Source of the DNA: Acanthaster planci | Taxonomy: Eukaryota > Echinodermata > Asteroidea > Valvatida > Acanthasteridae | Direction of reading: 5' to 3' | Assembly: GCF_001949145.1 (NCBI RefSeq) | Contig: NW_019091407.1 | Location: 1,159,907 to 1,223,906, forward strand | DNA: 64,000 nucleotides | Shown: in pieces, positions 27,601-42,600 of the stretch | How the letters are laid out: each line of letters starts with the position of its first letter | How positions within the stretch are numbered: position 1 is the stretch's first letter | Translations under genes and position numbers: made by a program | The notes under the pieces: model-generated | Database searches by the model: none | Seen by the model: only the letters and a program-made list of their open reading frames with translations | Told to the model about the DNA's origin: nothing

Positions 27601-30600
27601 TAATTCTCACATCCTTCAAGGCTCATAGATATTTCAGTTTAGATCTATATCTTGAAACTGCACTCCTTCCTGAAATCAGCTGCTGTAGCTTATACATGTG
27701 TTACAATTACATGTACATGTATATGTGCACAGCCCATAGAGCAACTAGTCAAACACTTATGCATCAAAAACTTTTGGAGGGAAGGCTCAATTTGGAAGTA
27801 CATGTAGTTGTACCAATCTCCTACCGTTTGAGAGTCAGCCGGGGCTGGGTGTTTGCAAAACTGAGAAAGCTGCTCACCTCCATCACAGTGGTTTTTTTGT
27901 TTTTGTTTTTAAAGTTTGTGTTCACACAGGCGATGCATGTACAGGCACTGTACATGGGCTGAGGAAGGAATGACCCAAGTTGGAATATTTTCTTGAATTG
28001 ATTTTTGTTGTATGTGCGCTTTATGTAGATTTTATGCATGATTGCCCTGCTTTTTTCTTATTGATTCATTCCAAAACCGGAACTGTTACATTTTTTCTGT
28101 CTTGATACCCTTGTTCAAGGGTTTCCCCTGGGTTGCTGATAAGTTCAGGCATGAGGTGGCCAAACGAATTTCACCTAAATTGTAGTGCCCACAACAAAAG
28201 CGAGTTTTTCCAACAAGGGCTTTTAAATAAATTTTACTTAATCTAACAGTATATTTACTCACAATTCTCCCATCTGAAATAAATGTACATGTATCTTATA
28301 AATAAATATAACTATATAAATATATCTGTGGTCCTCTTTACCAGTCTGCATAATCTGATACTGATCTACATGTGTTCCAAATTTTGTTCCCTCTGTTTTT
28401 TTTTTCCCATTTTAAGAGAGAGGCGGTAACCTTCAACAGAAAGGCTGAGGAGGTCACTAAAATAAGTGAAGTGGGCTGTCTCACAGTTGAATAGACAGGG
28501 GAAACTCTGCCTTGTACATGCATGTAACGTGTCCGTGTACATGTACATATTAGTATCTACATGTAGGTAACATGTACATTGTAACACTACTTGTATATGT
28601 CCTTTTATCTTGCATGAGTATTGATCAATTGCATTTACAATGGAAAAGGTTTAGAGAGTGAGAAAAATCTGTTCTAAAGGAATGCACATGTACCGGTACT
28701 TGTTCAGTGCAATGTTTATTGCAAGATAAATTAAAACACTTTGACAAATTGAAACACTAATTAGATTTTGAATTACATGTACATGTACAAGGAAACTTGA
28801 AATTGATTGTGGTGTCTTTTGTTGATTTTTTTCTTTTCTTTTTTTTTTTGAAGGAGAAATCTAGGATTTATAATACATTGTAAACTGGTCTACAGAGAAA
28901 CGTGGGGGTCGTAAAGCACTGGGGTTTTTTTTGTTGACTGGTTGAATTTCAAGACATTATTTACATAAAATTCCGGTGAAAAATAATACTGGCAAGATTG
29001 AAGAGCAGATTTAGAAGCTACAGCAACATGAGCATTTGTATTAAACATTAATGGCTGTCGCAGCAGAAATAGTGATTAGAGCATGCTATTCGTGTTCCAC
29101 GAACACAGCTGGGCACACCAACAGTGGTCTGATACCGGTATGTACATGTACAAGTAACCCGCTGGTCTCAGTCATGGTCAGATTGGAGAACAGCACATGC
29201 GAAGGCAGACAGTGCTTCACTGTCCCCCACACAGCACATCTACAATGAGTAATGCGTAGCACCAGCGTTGTTATCCATCCTCGTACCCAAAGTTATACAA
29301 TTACAACAAAGTGGGCAGGACACATCAACTGGGAAAGATCAACACTATCCATCATTTTTTGAAGCCCGGCAACATAGGCAGTTCACTCAGTTGTAAATGT
29401 TCATGCTTGCTTATGGCTTAACACGTGATCAATGCACTACCGGTATCTATGACTTTTTTTTATACATTTTCGTATGTATTTAAACGTTCTAAGCCGTGTA
29501 CAGTTTGTACATAATACTTTCTAAATTCATTATTATCATGCCAGTTTTCTTATATGCAGTGCTTGATCTCTTGGCAAAGGGAGCGTAAACTCTGATTCCC
29601 TTCATGTTAGATCTTACATTCTTCTGAATACATGATTAAGGCTCCCCTTGGTCAATTGGAAGTTAGCTGTCATACATGCAAGATGACTGTCTCCTCAGAC
29701 ATTGTGAGCACACTTTTACCGGTATTTTACCCAGCTGAAGTTGACCTTTCAGTGCTATTGATCTCTACCTGAGCTGGGCCCGTCTCATATTGTGGGCAGG
29801 AATCTGTGATGAAAGCCCAGGGGTTATTCTGAGGCCTGTGGCATGAGTGTGCAAGAAGAGTCTGACAGTCCATGGCAAGTGCCTGCTGCATATGTACAGT
29901 ACATGTGGCACTGGCGCTTGCCTAATGCATGTAATGTATGTTCTTCGGGCATACTTTTCCCTTCTGTGTAATACATGCATTGTATCGCACTGAACATTGT
30001 TCTGCAGGCCTTGCAGCCAGTACAGATGCAAACATGAACGTGCATCCCATGTAAAGCTTTGGGGCAATTTTTTTTTTCACCAACGATTTTGTCAGATTTA
30101 CATGTAGCGGTACCTTGCCTTCAACCCTGCATTGAGTATGAAAAATTGTTTCCGTCGCTTCGTGAACTTTGTAAGTCATCTTAGCTTTTCCATGCATGGG
30201 TGCATGTATCTACAGACAACATCTGATACACGAAGTGAATAAGCTATAAATTGTATACATGTACACGCACATTTAACGCCATAGAGGGTACAGTGTATGT
30301 GCTCAGACGCTTTTTTTTTTTGCAGTATAAAAATAGTCATTTGAACTTTAATTGGGTGGTTTAGCCTTTTGACATACGGCATGATCGGATTCAAGCATTT
30401 TTGCACCAGGAAAAAAGTGGCAGAAACCAGAACGGAGCCTAGCATGGATTGTTCTGTTGTACTGGTAGTTTCAGGACATATGCCAATTCTGGGCTGGGAC
30501 ATTTACGTGTATGTGCAGCTGGCTGCAGCTTAAACAGGCCTGTCATCTAGGGATTTTTTTTTTTTAGTATTGAACAGTTATTTACAAACATTACAACCAC

Positions 30601-33600
30601 ACTCAAACACAAGCAGGTACATGTACCATGGATGGAGTTTTAAGGAAAGGTAATTTAAGCACTGTCCAACCTTACCCGTTTACCCTTTGAGGTCAGTATA
30701 ATATAAGGTAAAAAGTTCTATTTAATGCATTTTTGGATCTGGGTGGGAGAATATACATGTAGGACACTTGTCAAAGTAATCAGAATTGGTCATTAAGGAA
30801 ATTAAAATGAAACCAAAACGGGTGAAATTATTTGTTTGTACACCTGAATGCGTTGTGTACATGTACATATATACTGATACATGTTACATTAAACCAACCA
30901 CTTTTAGGCTGTCTTGAGATAATTTTGTTGGCAGACTAAACAAGGCTGAATTCCAATGTTAATTTTACTGTCATCAGAAACACACAAAGATGCTGATGGC
31001 CTGTGGCCATTGAGATTGGGAATTTTGTTTGTATGTTGTTTAAAACGACAAAGAACGTAGTATACATGTATGTATACTTGAAACTCATTCCTGTTTGAAA
31101 TGCAAGTTAGTTTTGTATGCACATGAACGTGTATGAGCTCTACACCTGAAAGGAAAAATACAGTAAGTTGTGGGGAAGTGGAGATATTTTAACCACCAGG
31201 GATGATGTCATGGCCTATTTATACCCACAGTGCTATCTGAAGCAGTTTCAATTAGATGCATCCTGAAGAAAAAAATTGTGAGATGACTTGATAACCTTTA
31301 GTATTAGGAGGGGAAAAATCATGCAGTGGAATAAAGTGTTCACACACAAAAACACAGAAGTTCAACCATTTTCTTATCACCTTCAGCAAGGACCTTTTTT
31401 CCCCAGGCTGCTAAAATTAGCCTAGCTATTTCAGGTCCAAGATTAAGCTCTTTCCTGTCAAACCTTGGCTAATCTCGGGGAGGGACCTGTCCCACAAGCA
31501 CCAACCTCCTGCCGCTTAGGCCCTGCATAATGAACTTTGGCAGGTTGCCCGGTCCAAATCGGAAACAGTCCCAGTAAGGACTCCACGAAAGTCAGTCGTA
31601 TCAGTGCCTTGTCCTGAACATGGTCAGTGCTGTGGCGCTTCATGTATGTGAACTGTCAGAGCCAGGCCTTACCTCAGTATTGTAATACCTCACTGTTAGA
31701 CTTTTTATGTCTTGTTGAGGGGTTTGCCACTACTGTGTACTACAATGTCCAACACCATGATCTTGAATAGCCTACTGGATCCTGGACTGATTAGAAAACC
31801 GCCCCCAGCCATGCTCCTCCCCTACGAAATGCTAACCTATTACCCTCTGCTCCCTTCGACAGACACACCCCACCCGGAGAAGCACGACCTAGTGGTGAAG
31901 AAGCTAGGGCAGTGCAGCTTTGTGTTTGACTTCATGGACGCAGTGTCTGACCTGAAGGGCAAGGAGATCAAGAGGGCGAGTCTAAATGAGCTGGTTGACT
32001 ACATCACCACCGAAAGAGGGGTGCTCTCAGAAGAGCTGTATCCAGAAGTCATTCATATGGTAAGGAACCTCGCCTTCTTGTGGACTTTTGCCATTGGGAC
32101 CATCTCCTCTCCTCTTTCTCCTACTTGACTCCCCTCCTGGTCAGAGTTATCATAGGGATGTGTTACAATTGTTTGTTGTGATGTGAGACTATTGCAAAGC
32201 AACCATGGGAGATGTAACCCAAAGATCCATGCATTGGGGATGGGAGAGTCAAAACATCCGAAATCTCAGCAGTTTGACCCAGCCAAACAAAATGAGTCAC
32301 AATTGAAGTCACTGGAACTCGTGGTACTTTTGGGGTTCAAGGCCTTGAAGAGAATCCTTCCCTGATGATATCAACAGGAGTCCTCCTAACATTTTCCAAC
32401 TTTTTGTTACCATTTTTTCTTTAATGAGGGTAACCCATTAAGTGAAAGCTGATTATTTGGAACCCTCAGAAGACAACAAAGAAAAGGTGGTAGGAAAACA
32501 ATTGCGTAAACATTCCCAGGGAAATGCCCACAGAATCAGGTGGGGAGTGAAAACGTACATCCATATATCGACCTACATACATGTAGGTGGGGTTTGAACC
32601 CAGGCCATCGGGTTGAAAGGCAAGGAAAGAGCCACTATACCAACCTGAATTCCTTCCCCCGCAATGTCCGTTTCCTTCAGGATGCCAAACCGAGCGATCG
32701 ATACATCAAACCAGGGCTCGGTTTGCTTCTTGGAAAGCAAACGAACACAGTAGCCTCAAGACTTTGGGAATCTGGGCACACACAGGGATTTCGCAAATGT
32801 GACATACAGTACGACCACATGCAACCCGATATCATTCAGAGACGAGGTAATTTCGTGAACTACATGTACCAGTATGAACCATTCAGTTTATTGGGATTCT
32901 TCTGCTCCGTCATGCAGTCTGATTACAGATTTATCGGCATCTCTGGTCATTGGGTCACTAGAATTTTTTTAGATGCAAACTGATTGTCATGATCTGTCTA
33001 ATAGTTATATGCATTATGAATGAGGGGATCATTTGAAAAATATGGTACATTTATAAATCGAAAAACACATCTTGATCTTCATTGAAGCTATGGCTGTACA
33101 TGTATGTGTATGTAAGTTTACCATTAACCCAATTTAAATCTCGATTGATTGATGGATAGTGCCCGGCAATTCATTCTGACAGTATACTGTAGCTCAACAC
33201 TCCTACTTAAGATTGGGGCCTGTATGAAATCCAAATCACATCACAAGGCAATACACAGAGCACCTACAGTATATAATGTACATGTACATTATCTACATGT
33301 ATGCCCTAGTACAATGTACATGTATGTACATGTACAGAGACATGTTGCAGTGTTTGTGCACCGATATGGAGAGATTGATCATGGAATGTGGGGGCTAAGG
33401 ATTGGCATTTCAGGAAAGTGCATTGACCCATTAAATTGATGTTGAAATGTTAGCCAGAAACAAGTGCACACAATAACATGCAAATGCCTGGCTACATGTG
33501 TACAGGACTGGTACCGTTAACATGTAAATTTGGAGCTCACAATTTTGCTTTCCCAACCTGGAAACGAGGCCTACACAGACCGGTGCATGTGCACCACATT

Positions 33601-36600
33601 TATGTTTAACATTTGTTCACTGCTTTGGGACATGGTACCCTACATTTTACAAAGGAGAGGACACACTGAGATGTTCCACAATACGGCAAATTTTTTGTAT
33701 ATGAACAGACACAGGTATTGCAAGAAATGATTTCAATCACAAAGTTGCTCAGTGAGTCACAATTCTGTGGACATTACAACTTACATAAACATACAGTACA
33801 TTGTACATGTACATTGCCACCAAGCGCATACATACATGTACGTGTTCATTGTACATGAAGTAGGTCGTGCAGACATGGCAGATCCATCCAGACCGGGCCA
33901 AGTATTGAATTATAAACCAGCTGGAATGAATGGAATCAGGCCCTTCTGCCTATTGGTTGCTGCATCCAATCAGTCTGTCTGTCGTCTGGAGCTTTTCTGT
34001 CTCTTCCAGTATGCATTGGGCTGTGGTCCTCAATCATTCCACTGGCCTGACTAAAGCCTCACATCAGTCATAATTATCTGTGACGGCAAACAGTACCATT
34101 GAGCTGACAGTGATGCCACCATTTTTTGAAATTTTCCCACCGGTTAAAGGCTTCAAGAGTTAATGAGTGTACATGTAAAATGGTACATAACATGCACATT
34201 GTGTACGTGTAGTTGAGAATGTTTCTCCATGTTACACAGATTTTTCCAGCAGATCTTGGCAGACCATGTATGTATTTTCATCCTCTCAAAATGACAAGTG
34301 CATTCTTGGTTTTTCAACTCTCCTGAGTGAAAAAAATATTTTTGTGCCTTTGAAAGGAAGGCATAATTTTCACAATTTCGATTGACTGAACTGACAATGC
34401 CCAATATGATTAATTAATCTGTTACATGTAGCTGACTGCTTGAATAACGCTTGCACAATTTCTCTTTTACTGTTAAAAACTTCTGAATGATTCATACTAA
34501 AAATTTTCAGAAAAACACGACCGCTTGGCTTCTACTACCTGTATCTTGAGGCAGTAAGTCTGACGCCAAAATCACTGGCCTTGGTCCACCAGTCCAGTGG
34601 GTACGATATTTTGATCCCTGAAATTTCACGCAGATCGTGGTTTGGTCTGAGCAGGCTTTTTATACCTGTTTATTGGCTTACAACATTCAAGCTACGTGTA
34701 CATGTACATACATGTACATGTACATGTCCATGCATGAAGGCAGTTTGATGCATGCAGTTTGCTGTCTGCGTGCACATACCAGCACATGTATCATGTACAT
34801 GTGCATTGTACCGATACCTTGTACAGACGTATGCATGCCTACCAGGTATGTACATGTAGGTTTTAATTATTTATCACTCATTTTGAGATGATTGGAAAGT
34901 TAATACCACTCTGATATAAATGTGTGTGCAGCCTCTTTCACATTATTCATTTCATTTGTTGATGCCTAGCAACCTTTGGGGCTTTAATCAAGATACAGTG
35001 CATTGCGTGCCCCATGATCGTTTGCTGAAATTGGTAATTGTGTCAGAGCGAATGCTTGCAAGCAATAATCTCCTAATCCAATGAAAGTTGTCATGCACAA
35101 AGTGCAGTCTGTCCTATTCAAGTTACTGTGATGTGTATGCATTTTACATTATTTCCCAGACTCGGACAGATTTCATTTGGTACATTTCATCTGTTCACAG
35201 TTTGTATACTTTTAACCCTCCGTCATTGTGTGTGTCTGTACCTACATGTAGACCACGTATGCATGCAAATGTACATGTACATTGTGGACAAAGCTGTACA
35301 TGTACCATACTTCTAGTCAATATCAAATCGACATGTGATACTTAGGGGTACATGTACATTCATGTGATAGGGGTACAACGATATCACTTACATTTTTGTA
35401 GATACAGTACATGCATGGGTTGCACTACAATACATGTACATGTACATGTACGTATCACAATACATATTGCATGAAAAACAAAATACGTGTAAAGCGTGTT
35501 CATACAGTTAAAAATAAATATCTGAGCAAGCATGCATGTATTTTCTGGCTCTGAAATTATGCTCCATTGCCCGCATTCGTGTACGGTACATGTACATGTA
35601 ACATTAATGCAGACTGAAAGATGCACATGCATTTTACCTTCTTTATTTAACCTCTGTTATGGTTAAGCATGCCTCACCATCAATGAACTCAGAAAAGACC
35701 AGCCAGTGAGCTTTATTTTTTAATGTAGATCCGAAGTTTCAGATGATTCACATACATGTACTCTTGATTGGAATCTGTTCCACCCATACCTACGTGTATC
35801 GCACCACATGTCAGGCAAGGGAGGGGGAGAGCCCTTTATTCAATTTGTATGAGGAATTATGTTTCACTCGTTTTTGAATTCGTTTTGAAGCAATAAAAAA
35901 TGAATACTACTTTTTTTGTTGGTATAACGGGGATGTTTTTTCTATTTAAACTAGTGAATTTTAAAATCTGTAACATAAAGAGTGAAGTGTTAGGACAGTA
36001 ATTCAGACGTAGCGGTACATGTACATGTATTTCCCCATTGACTACAACACTGTTCATGTGCCTTTGAAACAGTAACCACCGACCAATCAGAGGTAAGAAT
36101 CAGCACTCAGTGACCCCATGCTGATCTAGAGGGTAAAAAAACAGATTCACCTGTACTCTTGTCTCTCACAATGATTTTGGGGTTTATTGGCACTCTACAC
36201 AAATGCTACCCAAAGGGGGGCGGAAAGGAGAATGTACATACATGTATGTGTGTATCCATGGAACAGCAAACATGATGAAATTTTAAAAGTAAGTCTTAGC
36301 TTTTTCATATGGCTACGTGTACATGTATTTGGCTACTGGATATAACTTCCATCGTACTCATGGTAACTTTAAAAAGGTCTCAGAAGATGTCCATAGAGCC
36401 GCAGTACATGTATATGTAGCTTTACAGGGCCCCGGAACCAACTGGAACATCAGCACTCTGTAAAACTTTAAGGAGTGCACCGTCAAATGCCTTGTTTGAA
36501 GAAGGGTTTCCTGATCCTGTGATGTTCCAATACATGTGTGTACACATTGCTTTTTTGGGGGGTTGTACCGGTAGTAGGCTTTTGCACATTTCCCCTTGAG

Positions 36601-39600
36601 GCAGTTGTTATCATTTGCCCCAAGAATATTGTTGCAGATTTATCAAAACTGTGAGAAAAGGTGATTGGGTTTCATGGCAGTTACACCAGCTATGATAGCG
36701 TTGAAGAAATAGAGGGGATTTTACATAATAACCACTGTACAGTACATGTACGTACAGTACATGTATGGTACATGTAGCATTGTACACTGTACATGTACGG
36801 GCATACCATGTGTACATGTAGCACTCAAATGCACTCTTCAGACACTAGCACGTGCCATGCCACATTTTTCCATCCATTCACATGCCACCATTGTAAAAAG
36901 TCCAAGTGGCAATGCACATTTGAACAACCAAAATGTCTGAGTAAACCCACTTTTGTTTCAACACAATCATACATAATTTGACCATTTTACAGGTAGTGGT
37001 ACATGTACACGCTGTGTGGCTCCAGATGCAGCGACATGCATAAAGGACTCTTTCCTTTCATAACCCATTTTTACTCGTGGACGGGCTGTGGTTGAACCGT
37101 TCTATGAAGCCTAATGACCAAAATATCATTTTGCAAACGGTTGCTTTGTTTTGTCATTTTTATTTCCAAGCACATATTTTCAACTTAATATCATCAGTGA
37201 TGATAACCTTTTAGCCCCTCCCTTCAAGTGTCGTGATGATACACAGGTTTCCACGATGCCGTATCGTAGTTTTTGAGTATCGTGATCATCGCTACCACGT
37301 TGAATTGTTACACCCTTGTATCTGTACATGTCCTGGTTGAGTCGCAGCAGAAGCATACCTGTCTTGCCTGTTAAAGCAGTAAGAGGTTCATGAAAAAAAC
37401 AGATTCCAATCTTTCAAATATCTTTTTGTTCTCAATGACTAGTGTTTCTCTTTTCTTGCAGATAACATGTAATATCTTCCGCACACTGCCACCTAGTGAA
37501 AACCCCGACTTTGATCCTGAGGAAGACGATCCTACATTAGAGGCATCATGGCCACACTTGCAGGTACGTACACTATAGATAACCCACAAATTATAATTAA
37601 TCATGTACAGAATTGCATTTCTGATGTGCTACATTCTTTTGTGGTTAATACATGTGCATGTATACTTTTAAATCTTCATTGCTGGCATAGACTCACTTCA
37701 ATATGGCTGACATATGATAAGGCAAATACATAATTTTACAACAAGTGTACGTTATGCTTTTAACCACTGACGTACACTTACATGTGAGTGCATTGTTGAA
37801 GGTATACTGTAGTCTGTACATGTCAATAAGTGTCTGGTGTGCTTTGATGCCAACCTTTCATCCACACAGGTCATGGAACCTTTATTAAAGTACACTGTGC
37901 ATGTACATGTACATGTACGTGTGCATGTATGGCTCATTTGTCTGTATTTGGCACATGACCAGACACTGCTGCAGCCCAGTTGAATTGAGAGCTGCTGCTG
38001 TGGAGAGCTCCCCATAAGCACTGTGGAAGTGTTTCACACTTTTTGTACCAAATGTCCAAAATGCATGGAGCTGCATTAGAAACCCAGGAACTGTGGGTGT
38101 AAGGTGGGGAACAAAGCAAAGTTGGAACGCCTTTTCAACCACGTTGCACAAATGGGGTCTGTATTTCTTGCATTCCTCACTCCGTCTCAATTGCTACAAG
38201 TGGCTGTCATTTACTGTGTTTAAGGATCTTGCACACAAAGTTACATGTACATGTATTTACCATAAAAATAGTGTTATGGATCGTATAAATGTCTTTAAAA
38301 CTTAGTCATCATATTTCATGCAAATGTTTTCCACTGTACATGTACCTTTATTTTCATACAAGGAAATTCAGATGTACATGTACACATACGGGTGTATATA
38401 CATGTGGGTGTATTTCCGTCAGAAATAGTTTCTACATGTACATGTATATACCAGTACATGTACTTCATGTACCTGTAAACTCATATATTGGATTCTGAGA
38501 GAACTGTATCAATGCAAGTTGAAACACTGCCAGTACATGTACAGTGTATGTGTATTCAAAATGAATGTAATATCAGTATGTTCGCATGTGCTTGTACATG
38601 TATGTGTTGTGATTTTCAATTCTAAACAGATTTAAATTTCATGCAAGTTTTAAAGGGGACTCTTCCATCGCTCTCTTTCAACTCCGATACAGATTGTCTA
38701 CGAATTTTTCCTAAGATTCCTGGAATCACCAGAGTTCCAGCCCACCATAGCAAAGAAATTCATCGACCAAAAATTTGTTATGCAGGTAAGCACCTTTAAA
38801 TTCCAGGTGTGGTTGGGGGAAAAAAGTGCTGTGTGTACGTAAGTGTGCCGACTAGCTGTTTGGGACAAACGAAGCCAGGCATATAATTATGATCACTGTC
38901 TGTCAGGAAGACTCTCTTCCCGCCTCACCTGCCAGTGGCAGAAGTATTACGTCAGCAACCATTAAGGGGCAGGTATTTTGTGTAATTGGTGGTGTAGTTA
39001 GAGGAGCCTTCCCTGACGCACAGCATTCATGAGTCTGGAGTCATAAATCCCATAAGACAGCTATATTAAAGATAGGAATTTTTTCGTCAAACTGTGAACC
39101 CCAAATTTAACCCTTGCAAGAATTTGCGAGAAAAGATTCCTCCTTAGGTTATTACCATGTACTTACATGTATGATGGCAAATGACCCCAAATTCCAGCCT
39201 CTTTTTTTGCTTAATTAACTGTAAATTGAAGCTCCTTGGCAGAGAAATGACATTACAGTCGCTCATGAATATGGAAATTTACATTAATGTGGAACCAGAA
39301 AGACATCTAAACATCCGTCATAATGGCAAAACACATTGAAAATGAGCTTAAAGGGACACTAGGTGCATTGTGATGAATTACAGGTCACTGCATATGCTCT
39401 GTATACGTTACCAAATTTGCATACACTGTACCACATCAAATATTCTGGTAACATGTGGCTCCTACCCTGGTACATCTACATGTACGTAATCGAAAGTGAC
39501 TGATGGGTTTGCTGCCAAGCTTTCCTGCGAAAGAGAAAGTGAAATTCATCAGTTCCTGCCGCCAACAGAACATACATCTTCATTTCCGTCTCACTGGTAG

Positions 39601-42600
39601 TCTTGATGTCCCTTGGAAATCTGGAATGAGGGTGAAGTGGCCTCATCCCTGCAATGTTAGGGAATGTCTAGTGTCAACAGGCTTCTAGTCTAAAAACTTT
39701 TTCACTTTTATTGAAAGAAAAAGGCCTTTTTAAAATCTGAAAGAGTCCCCCCCCCGGCGGCATTTTCTCTGATATTATCACAGTGCATTTTTCCCTTAAG
39801 CTGAGCCTTTAGGAGGTTTTTTATTGTTGTCTTACAGTTGTTTTTGAGACCAGTTGTATGAAAATCAGACATACATGTAGCGGTACTGTTTTCGTGAAAT
39901 AGCCTTTTTATTTTAGACGGTTCAGCCAATAATGCATTCTTTACCCATAGTCATACTCAGTGCACAGGGTCAGACACATGTGAGGCCATGAACTTCAAGT
40001 GACCGTAACGACTAAACTGTATAATGGCTTGAATCCAAACTTCACACAGAAATTTACTCATGAGCTTCTGTACATATACATGTACATTCATGTCTGGTTC
40101 ATAAAGATTGGGGATGTGATGGCCAAGTTCGGGGAGGGGGAATCTCTCCTTCCCCCTATCTCTCTCTGCTGTGAGATGTTGTGTACGGTTGAAGGCAGCC
40201 AAGCCAAAATTTCTTGCTGGATTTTGAAGGGGTTTGGGAGAGTTACGACTTTCTAGTTGGAGGCCAGTGATAGTCATGTGAAGTAACATGTATGGGCATT
40301 GTGATTTTTTTTTAATATACAGTGTACATGTACTGGTAGCAAGATACAGTGGTTGGATGTCCTTCTTTCTCCATTGTCGTACATTTTGTAACACCCTGGC
40401 ATGTACATGTGCATACATTGTACATGTAAAGTGTACATGTACATGAAAAGTGTGCGCATATTCTTGTCAGCCAATATGCAATTCCTTGCCTAATGCTCGT
40501 CCACGCCGAATTCCAGCCTCTCCCACCACATCAACTTCGGCAGGAAGCCAACTGTTGTAATTGATTCCATCACCCCAGCTTCTCCTTGGTTCCCCGCATG
40601 TCGCCGGGGAGTTATTCCAGTTTCTCCTTCACAGAGCTCATCTAATTTAAGAGTTCCAGGGAGAGCGGACTCCTGTGTATAATGTGTCAGTAACCTTTGA
40701 AGGGGCGGCTGGATAGCGTGAGGAAGAGCCCGTAAAATACCCCTGTGATTGCAGGGCCGAGTTGAACCATTAAAATGCAGACCTGTTGGTCGGCATGAAG
40801 AAGTTCCCAGTGGTCTAGTGGTTATTTCAGTGTCTCAGAAAGCAACTCTTTTCATCAAAAGTCTGCCAGTGATTTACATATTCAGGATACCGACAGCGAT
40901 TGCATGAACGTGTATCGTTCCTTTTGTAAGACATTTAATGTGTCACTTTAGCTCTTAGTCTCTTTGTACTAATGGTGCTCTACTGGTACAAGTACATGTA
41001 CTTCTTGGCTGATGATTCCTTATGTTTTATGTTAAATACATGAGTCTTTAAAAAAATCTTTCACATGAAGTATATTTCTGCACCTACTATATCTACTTTT
41101 GTGGTGAGGCCATTTTTGGTGACAGCCAGTAAGTCAGTGATTTTGTTGTCTTAAAGATTAAAGCCTGGACGAAGCGTGGGGAAATCTTGACTTTCACCTG
41201 AGGCCCCGTCTACTCCGCAACCCCCTACTGGATACACATTTGGCTTTTTTTTTCTATTCCGTGTTCTACCACGGACACTGCTTCCCAATTAGCTGTAGGG
41301 CCACGGGGCAAAAGTGCATACGTGTGCACTTGAACATGCTCAAATGAGCAATAGATACACTTGCGCTTTATTGAATTAGGCGGCCTAATCACTCGGGTAC
41401 CCAGCATGCTCAAGAAATTACGTCTCCATAGCAATGCGCTGCCAGGCAGGTTTGCTCAGGAAGTCGGTGGATTTTGGAACCCTCCGTTTGCTAACACGTT
41501 CCATCAAAAAACTTTGAAAACATTACCCGTGGCAGTGTTTTTATCTTTCTTGATTTTCCTTTCATATGCCAAAATAGAACAGGGCTTTGTGTTTGGAGAA
41601 TATTTGCCTTTGCATTCGAGGATTTAGGCTGTGGACAAATCCATGGAGATGCGATTCTTAAGGGGCCATCGTACTCACGCACTTGTCTTAAACGTGCCCG
41701 CATAGGCAGGTCACGACACCCTACTGGTCAGACAGGAATGCGCGCGTACCACCTGCATGCGAACAGGATGGTTCCACAGTAATGGCTTCTAATCCTTTTC
41801 ACCAGATTTGTCTACATGTATTTTGGAGCAAGAGTCTTGAGTGAGCAAGTTAGTGTCATGCATGGCCTTTTACTTTAAACGACTGCATTCAAGATCCACA
41901 ACTTGAATTGTGAGAAATCCATTTGACACGTCATTGCATACTGGCCCTTGTGAACGTACCTGTACATGTACTAGTGCATTTACATGTACGGTGCCTAATG
42001 CATGTACGGTGTACACCCTGGCATGTAATGCGCATGCATACTAGTGGCCTAGTTTATGCGTACACGTACACATACATGTGCATGTAGGTGTACTTCAGTG
42101 ATTGTCACCTGATATACCGGTACTACATGTACATGGAAACTGACTACATTTAGGCTGTGGCATAATCATTGTAAAGATGAATAAAAAAATGGGCCAGGTT
42201 GGGATTGGAACCTTCAACCATTGGAAAAAGCTTGTGAGTCAGGGACACCGAGCACTTCACCTAATGAGCTATCCAGCTCTTTCTTTTATGGTCTCAGGTT
42301 GCCCTTCCCCCTTGGAAAGTTGAATGGTTATGGTCATAAAGAAAGGCTGTTTACATGTCTGTTACATATGCATGTGGATTAAACAAGCCTGATAATGATC
42401 GCGATAGTAACAGTTTCTAGGTAGGTAAACATGTAAATTTCTAAAAGCAGTGTTTCAGTTTTACTGAGAAAAAAATCCCTCAAAATATTCTCCCTAGAAT
42501 TACACCATGCATCACGCCATGTATGTGTACATGTACATGCAGGGCTCGCAGAATTGGTAGTCTGACGTCCTGGGACAACCAAAATATTTTGTCGGGCAAC

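Larger units (their letters stand above)
6639..31862 (+). other. Intron 1 (about 25.2 kb), non-coding
   Basis: The intron is bounded by GTAAGA at 6639 and a pyrimidine-rich acceptor ending TTCGACAG at 31862. I find no convincing coding exon inside it on either strand. The open frames are short, and many consist of Met-Tyr, His-Val or Thr-Cys repeats produced by the TACATG palindrome. The intron contains two inverted-repeat elements (6801-7313, 7409-7780), dense GTAC-dyad clusters from about 8 kb onward, a T-rich simple stretch (12065-12120), a hAT-like miniature element (19134-19319), a G-run (about 20896-20908) and two palindrome-poor islands (23540-24390, 26840-27690). The rest is unannotated AT-rich sequence. 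Confidence 0.85.

Noticed and set aside
40800-40830. Box A-like CAGTGGTCTAGTGGTTA
   Set aside because: No box B at a suitable distance, so a tRNA-derived origin cannot be supported.
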